Counted from the first letter of the stretch, positions 27,361 to 37,538 are shown. The stretch is DNA of 64,000 nt from Allomuricauda sp. (GCF_013911645.1 NZ_JACESV010000001.1:1298055-1362054), one strand, 5' to 3'. Made by a program: numbers and translations. Notes: a model not told the origin generated them from the sequence alone.

Positions 27361-30300
27361 TTATTTTGTCTTGGTAAAAACCAATGCTTTGCCCCTATTT
27401 TGGGTTACAATAATATATGGGTTTCCTCCATCTGCCCTTTCAACCTGTATCATGTCCTTCGCGTCACCGGTAACCTTAAAGCCGCTTTCCTCGGCATTTT
27501 TAAACTCAAACGTTCCTTGGTTGTCTCCGAGCAAAACACCGCCGTTAAAAGCATCGTACCTACCAATAAAAGCCTCATTGCCAAAGTCATTGCCTATCAT
27601 CAACACGTCAGTTGCCGTACTTACTCTAGTGTTGGTGACGATCATGCACTTTATGGGTGCCGATTGGGTCTGCCACGGAAGCTCTCCCATTTTGAACTGT
27701 CCATTGCCATCATTCTCAAAATAGGTGGTTTGATCGTGATTTGCCATTAATTCATCGGCTCCTTCAAGTTCTTCGGGCGTAAACAGGCCACTCTTGGTGG
27801 TCGTGGCAAATTCCCGGAAATAATTGAACTTTTTCCTGAACATGGGACTTTGGCTCATAAGATCACCCCAAAAACTAACGGGATATGGTTGATAAGTGGG
27901 ATCCTCAAAATTGCTTTTAAAGTACGCAAACAATACAGGGTCAATAGCTCCATTATTGTCAAAATCTTTGGCCAGCATGGTTACGGGTCTTTCTTCGGAA
28001 GGATTATATAGATTGTTCTCCCCTAAGTTTCCTGCCAGTAAATCCACATCGCCATCGCCATCAAAATCTTCTGCCAAGACACATTCCCACCAACCTGATA
28101 GTTGCTGCATGCCTGTTTGGTCCATTTGCTGAAAGGAATCCTTTTTGTTCATAAAAACGGTTACGGGCATAAATTCGCCGACCAAAATAAGATCCTTTAA
28201 ACTGTCGTTATCCAAATCGGCCCATTTGGCATCGGTGATCATTCCCGGGGTCCTGAGTGCTTTACTATATGTTTCCGTCACATCGACCAGTTTTCCCTTT
28301 TCATTTTTCAACAGGTAGCAATTGTCCGGTTTGGGGTATTGTGAAAATGGGGTGCGCCCACCAACAAAAAGGTCCACATAGCCGTCTCCATCAAAGTCTT
28401 CGGCCTCTACTACCGACCCACTAGAATTTATCTCTGGCATTTTATCTTTTGCCATGGTAAACTTGCCGTTGCCCCGATTGACCATTAAGTAGTCTTGATA
28501 GTATGGTGAGTCCAAATCAAATTCATTACTGCCCGCAACCATATAAATATCAAGGTCCCCATCATTGTCCAAATCAAAAAGGGAAATACTTGTCTCTTCG
28601 TATTTTTTATATTCTTCATCTTCAAACAAAGCTGTGCCGTTAAATGTTCCTTTGGAATCCTGCATAAAGATCATTGGGGAGTGGCCGGATGAGCTTCCAA
28701 TGATAAAATCTTCAAAGCCGTCCCCGTTGATGTCCCCCTTTGCAAGGCGAGGGCCATTTTGGGTTAGCTTGTGGGGCAATGTGGGCTGCACATAAAAATC
28801 AGCCTTGTCCGTTTCCTTATGGAGATAATTGACACCAACTTCCTCCGATATTTCCTGATATATGGGAGTGGTCTGTTTGGGTGCCAAGGGAAATGCCAAT
28901 TGCTTGCCTTCTAAGGAAGAGGCTTCCTTATAATCGATTGCCAAGGTTTGATTGCTCGGTACATTGGTCAACTCTTGGTATTTTCCATCGGGCCATACTA
29001 TTTCGAGGGATGCGATTGTTTTTTGAGGCCCCAGACCAAAATGGGGCATACTTTGTACTGTTGATAAATAGCCCCTGTTCAACTGATGCTCGTAATATTG
29101 AAAGGTGCCGTCCTCAAAACGCAGTGCCACCTTGGTCCCCAGACCTGCCTGATTGTTTTTTGGGCCTTTCAAATCCAACTGAAGGAAATTTTTATCCTCT
29201 TTTTGCTTTGTTTCAAGGTTATTCTTGAAAAGAAAGGCTTCATCATTGATGTTGTTCACCACATAATCCATGTCGCCATCGCCATCCAAATCGGCAAATG
29301 CCGCTCCGTTTGAAAAGGAAGGGATACTCAACCCCCATGCTTCACCTACATCCTTAAACTGTCCATCACCTTCATTGCGGTAAGCATAATTGGGTATTTT
29401 GACCACCGGAATGGAGTCCAAAATTTGTGAAGGGCTAAGGTACTTCTGAACATTAAAATTGAATTCCCCAAAATCCAGGTCGGTAATGTCCCGTGGAAAA
29501 CCATTGGTAATCAATATATCTTTGCGTCCATCGTTATCGGCATCAACAAAGAGTGGTGACCAGCTCCAATCGGTTTTGGCGATGCCCGCCATTAGGCCAA
29601 TTTCACTATAAGGTATATCAGGACCTTGCCCCATTTGAAGCATGTTACGCATATATTGATAATCGTATCCATACCTGTCATTCATGTGATAATCGTTGTA
29701 CTTGGTTGCCTTAATGGTTGTTTTTAACCTATAATTTGTTTCCCCGAGCATATCCAAAGTAAGGATATCGAGGTAGCCATCGTTGTTAAAATCGGCCACA
29801 TCGGAACCCATGGAAAATTTACTTTGATGTTTTATGGACTCACTTATTTTATCGGTAAAGGTCCCATCGCCATTGTTAATGTACATAATATCATTGCTCA
29901 GATAGTCATTGCTTACATAAATATCCGGCCAACCGTCGTAATCCAAATCGGAAATGGCCACGCCAAGACCGTAGCCCTCAATGGTAATGCCCGCCTCTAT
30001 GGTTACATCGGCAAAGGTCCCATCTCCATTGTTGCGGTATAAACGGTCGTTGCTCAAAGAGGAGCCATCGGTGATCTTTTCCCTGTAGTTGGCTGGCAGT
30101 ACATGTATATCCACATTGTTAAGCACGTATAAATCCAATAAGCCATCTTTGTTATAGTCTATAAATGCTGCATTCATGCTATTTCCGGTATCCGCAACGC
30201 CATATTCTTTGGCCATTTCTTTAAAAATGGGAATGCCATCATCATCCACTCCTTGGTTGATGTATAGCATATTGGCCTTTTCCTCTGGGCTTTCATACAT

Positions 30301-30699
30301 AGCGGCACAGACATAAATATCTAGAAGTGAATCGTTGTTTATGTCGATCACCGCAACACCTGTTTTCCACTTATCGGCCGCTTCCACACCAGATGCCTTG
30401 GTTACGTCCTTAAACTCAAAATCACCTTGGTTGAGGTATAGCTTGTTGGTTACTTGGTTACCTGTAAAAAAAAGGTCAGGTTTGCCATCATTGTTAAAAT
30501 CACCTACGGCAACCCCTCCTCCATTGAAGATGTATTCGCTTGTGAGAATGTTAAAACTATCGGTCTCAACTATTTTATTGTTGAATGTAATCCCGGAATG
30601 GTCGGATGAAACTGGAGTAAACAAAGTGTCCCCTTGTTTCTTGGAACAAGAAATGACCAGTAATGAAGCCAATGCAATTAAAATATAACTTTTGCTCAC
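27361..30699 (-). CDS. FG-GAP/VCBS repeat lipoprotein with ASPIC/UnbV domain
   Basis: A 1112-residue surface or periplasmic lipoprotein (lipobox VISC, residues 15-18). It has many FG-GAP/VCBS repeats with calcium-binding Dx[DN]xDG loops such as GDFNNDGKPD and FDGDGDVD in two blocks (about 60-500 and 650-1100), which should fold as beta-propellers. Between them, near residues 555-590, lies an ASPIC/UnbV segment (VWPDGKYQELTNVP). The start is GTG at 30699, placed so that the lipoprotein signal begins at once. Proteins like this often accompany SusC/SusD pairs and may bind glycans, but no enzymatic activity is assigned. A terminator after susD suggests it has its own promoter. Confidence 0.88.
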   Translation of the reverse strand: MSKSYILIALASLLVISCSKKQGDTLFTPVSSDHSGITFNNKIVETDSFNILTSEYIFNGGGVAVGDFNNDGKPDLFFTGNQVTNKLYLNQGDFEFKDVTKASGVEAADKWKTGVAVIDINNDSLLDIYVCAAMYESPEEKANMLYINQGVDDDGIPIFKEMAKEYGVADTGNSMNAAFIDYNKDGLLDLYVLNNVDIHVLPANYREKITDGSSLSNDRLYRNNGDGTFADVTIEAGITIEGYGLGVAISDLDYDGWPDIYVSNDYLSNDIMYINNGDGTFTDKISESIKHQSKFSMGSDVADFNNDGYLDILTLDMLGETNYRLKTTIKATKYNDYHMNDRYGYDYQYMRNMLQMGQGPDIPYSEIGLMAGIAKTDWSWSPLFVDADNDGRKDILITNGFPRDITDLDFGEFNFNVQKYLSPSQILDSIPVVKIPNYAYRNEGDGQFKDVGEAWGLSIPSFSNGAAFADLDGDGDMDYVVNNINDEAFLFKNNLETKQKEDKNFLQLDLKGPKNNQAGLGTKVALRFEDGTFQYYEHQLNRGYLSTVQSMPHFGLGPQKTIASLEIVWPDGKYQELTNVPSNQTLAIDYKEASSLEGKQLAFPLAPKQTTPIYQEISEEVGVNYLHKETDKADFYVQPTLPHKLTQNGPRLAKGDINGDGFEDFIIGSSSGHSPMIFMQDSKGTFNGTALFEDEEYKKYEETSISLFDLDNDGDLDIYMVAGSNEFDLDSPYYQDYLMVNRGNGKFTMAKDKMPEINSSGSVVEAEDFDGDGYVDLFVGGRTPFSQYPKPDNCYLLKNEKGKLVDVTETYSKALRTPGMITDAKWADLDNDSLKDLILVGEFMPVTVFMNKKDSFQQMDQTGMQQLSGWWECVLAEDFDGDGDVDLLAGNLGENNLYNPSEERPVTMLAKDFDNNGAIDPVLFAYFKSNFEDPTYQPYPVSFWGDLMSQSPMFRKKFNYFREFATTTKSGLFTPEELEGADELMANHDQTTYFENDGNGQFKMGELPWQTQSAPIKCMIVTNTRVSTATDVLMIGNDFGNEAFIGRYDAFNGGVLLGDNQGTFEFKNAEESGFKVTGDAKDMIQVERADGGNPYIIVTQNRGKALVFTKTK

Positions 30700-30905
30700 T
30701 GTGTTGAAGTTTTTACGGGTTAACCAAAATTTTGATGTTACACCAATTTTTGAATACTGAAAAAACCAGTGTGCATCAAAAAGAAATCAATTGGATTAAT
30801 TTTTTTAGCTGATGGATTCACCTCATACTAAAAATATGCTCCTTGTGCCTTTTGATTGAAATTCATCAATTTGAGCAATCTTTTGAAATCAAATTGAAGA
30901 AAGAT

Positions 30906-30924
30906 TGTCTACCTGCGGTAGACA
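30906..30924. repeat. Short palindromic repeat
   Basis: TGTCTACC and GGTAGACA flank a TGC loop. Similar CTACCGCAGGTAG palindromes are common as dispersed intergenic repeats in flavobacteria. Only one copy was noticed in this window, so its repeat nature rests on general knowledge. Confidence 0.4.
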
Positions 30925-31081
30925 GATGTTTTTCAAAGGAAAAACACTCGAACTGACTTTCGTTGTTATTAAAATGCACAACGGGTAAAAATACAAATTC
31001 GGGTACTGTATTTGAATCATCCATGGTTAATGTTCAATTAATAATGATTAATTTTTAATTAACAGGACTTGTCTATAATTA

Positions 31082-31117
31082 AAATAGGTTGCCAATATAT
31101 ATATTGGCAACCTATTT
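31082..31117 (-). terminator. Perfect 36-bp palindrome terminating susCD
   Basis: A perfect inverted repeat of 18 bp per arm with its centre at 31099/31100 stands 37 bp after the susD stop. On the minus strand the stem is followed by TTTTAATTA, a weak T-run. It is best read as the terminator of the susC-susD transcript. Confidence 0.65.
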
Positions 31118-31153
31118 ACTCGAATTAAATTAAACTAACTCAGACTACTTTTA

Positions 31154-32860
31154 TTATTTCCACAGCGGACTCTGTTCCAACACACCACCACTTTGGTCAA
31201 TGGCGTTAATAGGAATAGGGAATAAATCATGTTTTGGTTGATATGTTCCAAATTTAGTACCGTAACCCGCTTGATCGAAATCTTCTCCTTCGTTTTGGAT
31301 ATACGTATTTATCGTTTCCATCGCATTGCCCCATCTTCTCAAGTCGAACAATCTGTGTCCTTCCATACCAAATTCCAAACGACGCTCAAAACGGATTGCT
31401 TTTCTAGCAAAGTCTTGACTTCCAAAGGATGCATATGGCTCAATTTGATAATTGGCAGCATCTCCTGTACCATCGACTGTTTGCACTGGGTTCATATTTT
31501 TTGCCCTGTTACGTACTCGGTTAACATATTCCAAAGCCAAAGGCAAATTTGGGTTAGCCTGCTCAACAGCTGCTTCAGCTGCCATCAACAACACATCTGC
31601 GAAACGCATTACGTTGTAGTTGATACCTGACCAGTCCGATCCCCAACCACCTGTACCGCGTTGGGCATCCACTTCATCGGCTTGATACATATTCTTTTTA
31701 GGCAAATAGGGTCCAGAAATATCACCAAAGGTTGCCCTTATCCACTCTTTACCCGGGTTTAAACCGAATCCATTGTAATCAATACCTCTTCGACCAATCG
31801 TAAAATCAATACGTGGATCTAGTGGCCCTGTGTGGGGCGTAAAAGGCTCGTCACTGTTGATTCCGTAATCATTGGCTACATCAGTAGCGGCATAGGAATC
31901 CAATAATGGCAATCCGGAACCGTCTGTTTGAAAGGCATTTGCCAAGTCTTGTGTTGGCTGATAAAAACCACAACAGGTTTCCAAAGGTCCTCCACCAGGG
32001 AAGTTTAACGTACCGGCACCATTACCATTAAAAGAACGCCCGTCGTCTGCTGCAAACTGAATGGCAAACATAGATTCCGGTCCGTTTTCACCGGCAAGGT
32101 TGAAATTGTCCACATATTGCTCGTTCAATGAGTATGGTCCGTTGTTGATCACATCATTGAACAATGGCAAGGCCTGCTCGTATTTTCCTTGGTACAAATA
32201 CACTTTGCCCAAAAAGGCTTTTGCTACCCAAGCATTGGCTCTACCAACAACAATGTCATCCCCTAGTCTATCAATGGCTGCCTGAAAATCAGCTTCAATT
32301 TCAGCCCAGATTGGACCGGGGTTGGGTTGGTTAAACTCTGTGTTAACCAAGTTCTCCACAGAAATAAAAGAAGGGTATCCATAAAACTTCTGCAGGTCAA
32401 AGTTGTAATAACCCCTTAGAAAATATGCTTCTCCCTCTTGTTGGGTAAAATCACCTTCCTCAATCTGATTGATCAAGTCTAAAACAGCATTACAACGGTT
32501 TACCCCGCCATAAAGTGCACTCCATCTTGCCAAGAACCAGTTATTACCAGTCTGCCAGTCTAAGGTTTCAACCTGGAACAGGGCCGTGTTGTCCCCATCG
32601 GTACTACCCCTGTGGGCATCATCGGAGACCACGTCTGTCCACCAATTATCACCACCAGCGGCAACAGCTTCTCCTTGTCTATTTATACGTTCACCGTCCA
32701 TTGCGGAATAGGCCGCAGTCAACTTTAGGTCTACCCCTAAAGCATTTTGTAAGGCTTCATCCGAAAGTGCCCCTGTAGCGGGCTTTTCCGTGAAATCTTC
32801 GCTACAGGCCCATAGCAACAGACCTGCAAATATTGTTGAAAATAATATCTTCTTTCTCAT
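31154..32860 (-). CDS. RagB/SusD family glycan-binding lipoprotein
   Basis: A 568-residue surface lipoprotein (lipobox LWAC, Cys19) with the SusD TPR-like helical N-terminal half and the typical C-terminal tail, where FERRLEFGMEGHRLFDLRRW is diagnostic. SusD proteins form a lid on SusC and capture oligosaccharides at the cell surface. It starts 4 bp after the susC stop and ends at a strong palindrome. Its divergence from well-known starch, xylan or pectin examples cannot be judged without a search, so the ligand is open. Confidence 0.95.
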   Translation of the reverse strand: MRKKILFSTIFAGLLLWACSEDFTEKPATGALSDEALQNALGVDLKLTAAYSAMDGERINRQGEAVAAGGDNWWTDVVSDDAHRGSTDGDNTALFQVETLDWQTGNNWFLARWSALYGGVNRCNAVLDLINQIEEGDFTQQEGEAYFLRGYYNFDLQKFYGYPSFISVENLVNTEFNQPNPGPIWAEIEADFQAAIDRLGDDIVVGRANAWVAKAFLGKVYLYQGKYEQALPLFNDVINNGPYSLNEQYVDNFNLAGENGPESMFAIQFAADDGRSFNGNGAGTLNFPGGGPLETCCGFYQPTQDLANAFQTDGSGLPLLDSYAATDVANDYGINSDEPFTPHTGPLDPRIDFTIGRRGIDYNGFGLNPGKEWIRATFGDISGPYLPKKNMYQADEVDAQRGTGGWGSDWSGINYNVMRFADVLLMAAEAAVEQANPNLPLALEYVNRVRNRAKNMNPVQTVDGTGDAANYQIEPYASFGSQDFARKAIRFERRLEFGMEGHRLFDLRRWGNAMETINTYIQNEGEDFDQAGYGTKFGTYQPKHDLFPIPINAIDQSGGVLEQSPLWK

Positions 32861-32864
32861 TTTT

Positions 32865-35800
32865 TTAAAATTTTAGATTAACTCCGAAGGAATAGATTGC
32901 AGCTAATGGGTAATTGTTGTCCGAAACCCCTATAGTAAGGTTATCTACAGCACCGCCATTAAATCTGGGTTGCAATTCTGGGTCTACTCCATCATAATCG
33001 GTTATAGTCAACAAATTGGTTCCCTGAAGGTAGAAACGAACACTGTCCATTCCCAAATAACTGGAAACCTCTTCATTAAAGGTGTAACCAATTTGAAGGT
33101 TTTTCAATCGCATATAGGAACCATCCTCTACGAAGAATGAACTTGCCGTACCTTCATTGTTTGATATACTCTGGCTCAACGCCGGCAATTCGGCATCCAA
33201 ATTATCAGGTGTCCATGAGTCCAGAACCCTTACACTTCTGTTGGCATTAAAGAAGGTTGGGAAGTCGGTATATACCTTATCGTTGTTGAATATTTCGTTC
33301 CCTTGCGATCCTTGGAAGAAAGCTGACACATCAAAACCTTTATAGGCAGCTCTCAAGTTGATACCATAAGTGAAATCAGGGTGGGGAGAACCGATAAAGG
33401 TCCTATCGTCATCATTGATTACGCCATCATTGTTCAAATCTGCATATTTAAATCTTCCTACACCATCTGCAGGAGTCGCAAATCCTTGATCTGCCGCTGA
33501 GGACACTTCGGATTCCGAAGCAAAAATACCTTCGACCACTCTACCATAGAAAGATGAGATTGGCTGTCCTTCTTGCGTTCTAGTAACAGTTCCCGTAGTT
33601 CTAAAACCTCCAAAACCTGTTTGGAAAGCACTGATCAAATCAACCACCTCGTTTTTGTAATGCGAGAAATTAAGGTCAATCCCGTAGCTAAATCCAGAAT
33701 CGGTTTGATCAGAATAGCTTAAGGTTGCATCCACACCTGTGTTCTCAATAGAACCCAAGTTTACAAAAGGTGGAGCGGCATCAATAGCTGTTGAACTGAA
33801 CAATTGCTCATCCTGATTGATCAAATCCTTGGTTTTGATATTAAAATATTCTGCAGAAAGGCTCAATCTGTTATCAAAGAAACCTAGCTCCACACCAAAG
33901 TTGGTGGTTTCACTGGTTTCCCATCTCAAATTAGGGTTACCTGCTGCTGATAGTATCGCTCCTTGTGTAAACCCTCCGCTACCTGCATAAACATAATTCG
34001 CATATTGCTCACTCAAGGCCGAAATATTGGTTGTTGGGTTATTAACCGGAAGTGTTTGGTTACCCAATTGTCCCCAAGAACCTTTAAGTTTCAATCGACT
34101 CACAAAGGAATCTACCGGCCAGAAAGATTCGTTACTCACTACCCATCCTGCACTGAACGAAGGAAATATATCGCTCTTGTTGTCTCCGACAAATCTAGAG
34201 GATTCATCACGACGTACTGTTGCAGTTAATAAATAACGACCATCGTAATCGTAATTTACAGTTCCGAACAAAGAGAAAAGGGAGTTTGCGTTATCGTAAG
34301 CATAAGCTACGTTAGGCGCACCACCACCATTGCTCAACAAATAGTAGTCCGGTGTTTCGAAGAAATAATCCGTTCTGGAAATTTCTTTTCCTTTCCCGTG
34401 GTTATCCAAAGCTTCAATACCAATCAAAGCATTTATACTGTGATCACCAAAAGATTTGTTGTAGTTCAAAGTATTTGTCCAAACCCACTCATAATTATCC
34501 TGATCGGCCTCCGTCAATGTATTTGTGGCGATAGGCTCGGAAGATTCTGGAATCAACGGCCTAAAACGTCTATCATTGAAGGCTCTAATAGATCCACCAA
34601 AGGAAGTTTTGAACTGTAGTCCGTCAATAATATCCAATGTGGCATAAATATCTCCGAACACCCTAAAGGTCTTGGCAAAATTATCCTTTTGGCGTGTAGC
34701 TTCCGCAACAGGGTTATTAGGGTTGGATAGGCCTGTATCGTTACTATAGTTACCGCCAAAATTGCCATCCGTATCATAAACAGGGACCAAAGGAGACATT
34801 CTTTGTGCAAAATTGAACCAAGATTGTCCTCCGCTTCTTCTATCAAAAGAAATGTTGGCATGCTGTCCGATCCTTATTCTATCCCCGATCTTAAACTCGG
34901 AGTTCAATCGTACATTCCCTCTTTTAAAACCAGTATGGATTTGAATACCTTGACGGTTCAAATATGATGCAGAGAAAAGGAATTTAGACTTTTCGTTACC
35001 ATTTTCCAAAGTAATGGAAGCATTCTGGGTAATGGCACTTCTGTAAATTTCCTCCACCCAGTCAGTACCTCCAGGCTTAACATTCATAGTAACAGGAACC
35101 CCTTGAATCGTAGAAGGAATTACTGGGCTTGGACCATTACCATATTGCGGGTGCGAAGGTGTTCCTCCATCATTTAGGATACTTTGCCAAAGCATTTCCC
35201 CATGTTGCTGAGTGTTCAACATATCCGGCAAATTGGTTGCTACAGAGAATCCTGTGTACATATCCACCGAAACTTTTGCCGTGTTCAGGTTATAACCGCC
35301 ACCTTTGGTAGTTACAATCACAACACCATTGGATGCCCTTGCCCCATAAATAGCCGCAGCACCATCCTTAAGAACGTTCATCTGCTCGATATCGGCAGGG
35401 TTTATTGAGTTTAAGATGCCAGGATCGTCTGTTTGTACCCCATCAATAATATACAAGGGATCGTTGCTGTTACCTGTTCCGTATCCCCTAATACGCACCA
35501 CTGGAGATGCTCCTGGAGAACCATTGTTGGTAATTGTAACACCGGAAACACGCCCTTGTAAGGCTTCCGCGGCATTGACAACAGGTGTTTTAGTGGCTTC
35601 TTCCACATCTACCGTTCCCACAGAACCTGTTAATTCCCCTCTTGTTTGGGTACCATACCCAGTTACCACAACCTCATCCAATGCGGCGGCATCCTCTTCC
35701 ATAGTAACATCAATGGTAGTATTGCCGTTTACTGGAATCTCAGTGGTTTTAAATCCTACATAAGAGAAAATCAAGGTAGCATCAGAAGCAGCTGTAATGG

Positions 35801-36065
35801 AATAATTACCATCAAAATCTGTCTGTGTACCATTAGTGGTACCCTTTACAATAACGTTGGTACCAGGTAAAGGGGTTCCAAAGTTATCCACAACTGTACC
35901 TGTTATGGTTACTTGGTAAGGGGGTGAAGTGGCTTCACCCAAGTCCGGGGCCGCTGCTAATGCAGATCCACCCACCAACATCATTGTCATTGACAAAAAG
36001 AATGTCTGAAACGCTTTTACCGAATCAGCCCATCTTGTCAAAATCTGAATTTTGTTTTGATTCAT
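32865..36065 (-). CDS. SusC/RagA TonB-dependent outer-membrane transporter
   Basis: A 1066-residue TonB-linked receptor that imports oligosaccharides bound by its SusD partner. A signal peptide (about 1-40) is followed by a carboxypeptidase-regulatory-like domain (about 52-125), then the TonB-box region DEVVVTGYG, the plug domain with IRGYGTGNSNDPLYIIDG, and a 22-stranded barrel ending in FGVNLKF. ATG 36065 is preferred over an in-frame codon at 36122 because it gives a normal N-terminus for this family. It leads the minus-strand operon, divergent from the Nudix-like regulator. Confidence 0.95.
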   Translation of the reverse strand: MNQNKIQILTRWADSVKAFQTFFLSMTMMLVGGSALAAAPDLGEATSPPYQVTITGTVVDNFGTPLPGTNVIVKGTTNGTQTDFDGNYSITAASDATLIFSYVGFKTTEIPVNGNTTIDVTMEEDAAALDEVVVTGYGTQTRGELTGSVGTVDVEEATKTPVVNAAEALQGRVSGVTITNNGSPGASPVVRIRGYGTGNSNDPLYIIDGVQTDDPGILNSINPADIEQMNVLKDGAAAIYGARASNGVVIVTTKGGGYNLNTAKVSVDMYTGFSVATNLPDMLNTQQHGEMLWQSILNDGGTPSHPQYGNGPSPVIPSTIQGVPVTMNVKPGGTDWVEEIYRSAITQNASITLENGNEKSKFLFSASYLNRQGIQIHTGFKRGNVRLNSEFKIGDRIRIGQHANISFDRRSGGQSWFNFAQRMSPLVPVYDTDGNFGGNYSNDTGLSNPNNPVAEATRQKDNFAKTFRVFGDIYATLDIIDGLQFKTSFGGSIRAFNDRRFRPLIPESSEPIATNTLTEADQDNYEWVWTNTLNYNKSFGDHSINALIGIEALDNHGKGKEISRTDYFFETPDYYLLSNGGGAPNVAYAYDNANSLFSLFGTVNYDYDGRYLLTATVRRDESSRFVGDNKSDIFPSFSAGWVVSNESFWPVDSFVSRLKLKGSWGQLGNQTLPVNNPTTNISALSEQYANYVYAGSGGFTQGAILSAAGNPNLRWETSETTNFGVELGFFDNRLSLSAEYFNIKTKDLINQDEQLFSSTAIDAAPPFVNLGSIENTGVDATLSYSDQTDSGFSYGIDLNFSHYKNEVVDLISAFQTGFGGFRTTGTVTRTQEGQPISSFYGRVVEGIFASESEVSSAADQGFATPADGVGRFKYADLNNDGVINDDDRTFIGSPHPDFTYGINLRAAYKGFDVSAFFQGSQGNEIFNNDKVYTDFPTFFNANRSVRVLDSWTPDNLDAELPALSQSISNNEGTASSFFVEDGSYMRLKNLQIGYTFNEEVSSYLGMDSVRFYLQGTNLLTITDYDGVDPELQPRFNGGAVDNLTIGVSDNNYPLAAIYSFGVNLKF

Positions 36066-36137
36066 AGATAGTCTATTTAGTTTAGTTATTTTGATTGATC
36101 TCGACCGTGCATATTGTCTCAATCAGGAACAATAATA

Positions 36138-36168
36138 GTTAAAATTTTACAATTGGCAATATTTTAAC
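36138..36168. promoter_or_regulatory. Inverted repeat upstream of susC, possible operator
   Basis: GTTAAAAT (36138-36145) and ATTTTAAC (36161-36168) form 8-bp arms around a 15-base spacer, 73 bp before the susC ATG and just downstream of a candidate -7 box. A regulator bound here could block transcription. A/T-rich DNA produces such repeats by chance, so this is tentative. Confidence 0.35.
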
Positions 36169-36179
36169 ATTATATATTG

Positions 36180-36187
36180 CAAAAATA
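36180..36187 (-). promoter_or_regulatory. Candidate -7 box for susC
   Basis: On the minus strand TATTTTTG fits TAnnTTTG and would give a leader of roughly 105 bases before susC. No TTTG is present at the normal -33 distance, which is compatible with a regulated or extracytoplasmic-sigma promoter but also with chance. Confidence 0.25.
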
Positions 36188-36728
36188 AAATTCAACTCCC
36201 TGATAAAATGTGATTTGATATTTACGAAAAATCCGCAGCCAACTGTGCATGGCGGTCAAACCAGTGTTTAATGAGCTATAAACATTCCTTTTTTTTGCGT
36301 TTAAAAAACAACAAAAAAGCACCTAATTGTTATGGTTCAACCTTTCATTCATCAACACATTTTCCACCCAAAAAATTCGTGGCTATCCTCCACACTCAAG
36401 AACAGCTATTTAAGCTCCTAAGCAATAATCATTTTAAGTGGATTGCCATCAGTTGTTTTGGCATTCGGTCAATTGTGCAATTTCTCACCATTGGGACTAG
36501 CATGCAAAATAGAATTGACAAAATATTTCTGAATGGCTATCGTAGTTCCTTTCTACATTAGCATTTTCAATATAAACCTAAACGGGAAATGCGTTATTTT
36601 TTTTCTTTGACCGTTCCTGAAGCCAGAAACATGCGTAAAACATATTTTTATATTCTCGATTTGCCCCCATTTATTGTATCAATTTGTTACAATAATACTT
36701 TCTTTTTTTCGTAATTATATTTTTTTGA

Positions 36729-36750
36729 TGTAAATTTTGCGATGTTTACA
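36729..36750. promoter_or_regulatory. Inverted repeat at the regulator start, possible autoregulatory operator
   Basis: TGTAAA (36729-36734) and TTTACA (36745-36750) are separated by 10 bases; the second arm ends two bases before the regulator ATG. The position would suit autoregulation. Confidence 0.35.
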
Positions 36751-36752
36751 AC

Positions 36753-37469
36753 ATGCTACCATTAGAATCAGAACATATAACCAACATTGCCTACGATACG
36801 GTAATCCTAGGTTTTACTGGAAAAGAATTGAAAATATTGATTTTGGAATATCAAAATTCCGGTCAATTTGCATTGCCCGGAGGGTTTATTCGGCGAGATG
36901 AAGATTTGTACGATGCTGTTAAAAGAGGGGTTCGGGAAAGAACGGGCCTGGAAAAAATTCATTTAGAACAGTTTCACACGTTTGGAAAAAAGAACAGGGA
37001 CAGTTCCTACCCCTTCAAAAAGATTGCTGCCGGAAAAGGCTATTCCATATCTTCCGACCATTGGGTTTTGGATAGATTCATCACCATTGGATATTATGCA
37101 TTGATCAATTACAACCAAGTACAGCCCACTCCCGACAAATTTTCGGATTCCATCAATTGGTATGACATCAACAAATTGCCAACTTTAATGATAGACCACG
37201 CTGAGATTGTTGAAAAAGCATTGGAGTCCATTAGAAATGACCTTGGAAAAAAACCCATCGGAGAAAATCTTTTGCCCGAAAAGTTTACCATGAAGGAATT
37301 ACAAAAAGTGTATGAGACCATTCTAAACAAAGAATTTAGACGTACCACCTTCCAACGGAAAATGCTTAGTATGGATATTTTAAAACGACATGAGAAATTG
37401 TATACCGGTGCGGCCAACAAGGCCCCTTACCTTTATAGTTTTGACAAGGAAAAAGTTGAAAAGACATAA
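36753..37469 (+). CDS. Nudix-derived transcriptional regulator (NrtR/AraR-like)
   Basis: A 238-residue protein with an N-terminal Nudix fold (about 1-150) and a C-terminal winged-helix domain (about 155-225, with NKEFRRTTFQRKML). This is the NrtR architecture, which in Bacteroides includes AraR, the arabinose-responsive regulator. The Nudix box runs from G44 to L66 but the catalytic core reads RGVRERTG instead of REUxEExG, with G59 and R63 replacing two metal-binding Glu residues, so hydrolysis is unlikely and the domain should sense a ligand. Next to a divergent SusCD operon and upstream of the plus-strand catabolic genes, it is the probable regulator of the whole locus. The effector is unknown. 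Confidence 0.88.
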   Translation: MLPLESEHITNIAYDTVILGFTGKELKILILEYQNSGQFALPGGFIRRDEDLYDAVKRGVRERTGLEKIHLEQFHTFGKKNRDSSYPFKKIAAGKGYSISSDHWVLDRFITIGYYALINYNQVQPTPDKFSDSINWYDINKLPTLMIDHAEIVEKALESIRNDLGKKPIGENLLPEKFTMKELQKVYETILNKEFRRTTFQRKMLSMDILKRHEKLYTGAANKAPYLYSFDKEKVEKT

Positions 37470-37538
37470 ATTATAACAAAATCACTTTAAAAAATAAGGA
37501 AATAATCCCAACCTTTAAATCCTAAACCGAATACGCCA

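Larger units (their letters stand above)
30700..31153. other. Intergenic region with susD terminator and small palindrome
   Basis: This 454-bp A/T-rich stretch between susD and the FG-GAP lipoprotein gene has no credible ORF. It holds the 36-bp palindrome at 31082-31117, the small palindrome at 30906-30924, and presumably the promoter of the lipoprotein gene. I could not locate a good TTTG/TAnnTTTG pair for it. Confidence 0.6.
36066..36752. other. Divergent control region of the carbohydrate locus
   Basis: This 687-bp, very A/T-rich region separates susC from the regulator gene and contains no convincing gene; an open frame at 36271-36561 has low-complexity codons and no family features. It includes two inverted repeats (36138-36168 and 36729-36750), each close to one of the divergent genes, and a possible -7 box for susC (36180-36187). 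It is the natural place for control by the adjacent regulator. Confidence 0.55.

Noticed and set aside
36271..36561. 96-residue open frame in the susC-regulator gap
   Set aside because: Low-complexity Lys/Asn-rich start, no family resemblance, and it lies in A/T-rich control DNA.
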